The notes under the pieces were generated by a model, which saw only the letters and a list, made by a program, of their open reading frames with translations, was not told the origin of the DNA and searched no databases. Made by a program: the position numbers and the translations under genes. A stretch of 64,000 bases of DNA, from positions 1 through 64,000 of the forward strand of contig CAZBRS010000014.1 in NCBI GenBank assembly GCA_964494475.1. The letters run 5' to 3'. The DNA comes from CAZBRS01 sp964494475 (lineage in GTDB: Bacteria; Myxococcota_A; UBA9042; CAZBRS01). The stretch's first letter is position 1; each line of letters opens with the position of its first letter. Positions 63,622 through 64,000 of the stretch are shown piece by piece.

Positions 63622-64000
63622 TCAGTCCTGGATTTCCTTGATGCGCTTGCGGGCCCACTGGCGGGCGTCGTCGGTCTCCCACTCGAGGTGCGTGGGCACG
63701 TCGGAGGCTTCGACCTTCTTGAAGTACTCGATGGCGGTCTTCTCGTCGCCGCTCTTCAGGTAGGCCTCGGCGACCTCGAGCAGCAGCTCGGGATTGCGCC
63801 CGTTCAGGGCCTCGGCCTTCTTCAGGTACTCGAGCGCCTTCTCGTCGTCGCCCCACGAGATGAACGACGGGAGCTCGCGGTACAGCACACCCAGGCACAT
63901 GTAGGCCTCGAAGCGCTGCGGGGTATCCGCGATCATCTTCTCGAGGAACTCCTTCATGGGCTTCACGGCCTTCAGGGCCGCGCGGATGCCCGTGCTCGTG
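63622..64000 (-). CDS. TPR protein, C-terminal part (start lies beyond the right edge)
   Basis: The last 126 codons of a gene; the frame is open to the window edge, and the internal start at 63966 is not the real one. TPR-like repeats are readable (FEAYMCLGVLYRELP, EKALEYLKKAEALNGRNPELLLEVAEAYLKSGDEKTAIEYFKKVEAS). It precedes PIG-L with a 2-base gap. Function unknown. Confidence 0.75.
   Translation of the reverse strand, partial: TSTGIRAALKAVKPMKEFLEKMIADTPQRFEAYMCLGVLYRELPSFISWGDDEKALEYLKKAEALNGRNPELLLEVAEAYLKSGDEKTAIEYFKKVEASDVPTHLEWETDDARQWARKRIKEIQD

Overview
The window is one high-GC, gene-dense chromosomal segment. It has 57 supported protein genes, no rRNA, tRNA, CRISPR array, insertion sequence or phage gene that I can recognise, and no gene-free stretch longer than about 190 bases. 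The content points to a myxobacterium-like bacterium (Myxococcota, Bradymonadota or another former deltaproteobacterial lineage). The signs are three Hanks-type Ser/Thr kinases with PEGA or zinc-ribbon modules, an FHA/sigma-54 activator, several Cys-rich 'GVDANCDGIDG'-type lipoproteins, long TPR proteins and many paralogous radical SAM enzymes. This placement is inference; no marker rRNA is present.

Layout. 1-2.3 kb: start of a PqqD-like gene behind an OPT oligopeptide transporter (both minus strand). 2.4-3.2 kb: yebC. 3.2-8.6 kb (minus): an operon of an M49-type peptidase lipoprotein, a small protein, a PEGA Ser/Thr kinase and an FHA/sigma-54 activator. 8.7-10.6 kb (minus): ECF sigma factor, zinc anti-sigma factor, transglutaminase-like protein. 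10.7-16.5 kb (plus): TetR regulator, HlyD protein, two ABC ATPases and two ABC-2 permeases, equivalent to the E. coli cecR-ybhGFSR operon but with YbhF split in two. 16.5-17.5 kb: a DUF6922/AbiEii toxin-antitoxin-like pair. 17.6-18.6 kb: DHH phosphoesterase. 18.6-24.1 kb (minus): a zinc-ribbon/TPR giant, moeA and mobB. 24.3-27.5 kb (plus): a PEGA exported protein and a kelch lipoprotein. 27.5-32.1 kb (minus): three overlapping radical SAM genes and an A24 prepilin-peptidase-like membrane protein. 32.2-35.2 kb (minus): transaldolase/fructose-6-phosphate aldolase and a Gly-rich lipoprotein.

35.3-37.1 kb (plus): a Ser/Thr kinase with reversed domain order. 37.1-39.3 kb (minus): a fourth radical SAM enzyme plus a GT2 glycosyltransferase, divergent from a GT39-type glycosyltransferase (39.4-41.6 kb). 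41.4-45.7 kb (minus): Rrf2 regulator, cysK, mtaB, a dsRBD-less RNase III and an Elp3-like radical SAM protein. 45.8-46.4 kb: AlgH/YqgE. 46.5-49.0 kb (plus): tdk, STAS-MlaE, MlaF. 49.1-54.3 kb (plus): lipoprotein, outer-membrane barrel, ceramidase-like hydrolase, GPH/MFS transporter. 54.3-56.7 kb (minus): zinc-ribbon Ser/Thr kinase and PEGA protein. 56.8-59.1 kb (minus): argS and a SPOR protein. 59.2-59.6 kb: ridA. 59.7-64 kb (minus): TPR protein (partial), PIG-L deacetylase, TMEM260-like membrane protein with TPRs, response regulator with degenerate GGDEF.

Genes within operons nearly always overlap by ATGA or GTGA. Housekeeping-type promoters (TTGnnn, 16-18 bp, TAnnnT) can be read upstream of most transcription units and place the start site 20-40 bases before the start codon, except at three genes where it falls on the ATG itself (leaderless). 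Many long open frames on the opposite strand of real genes are high-GC shadows and are left out. All promoters are read by eye.
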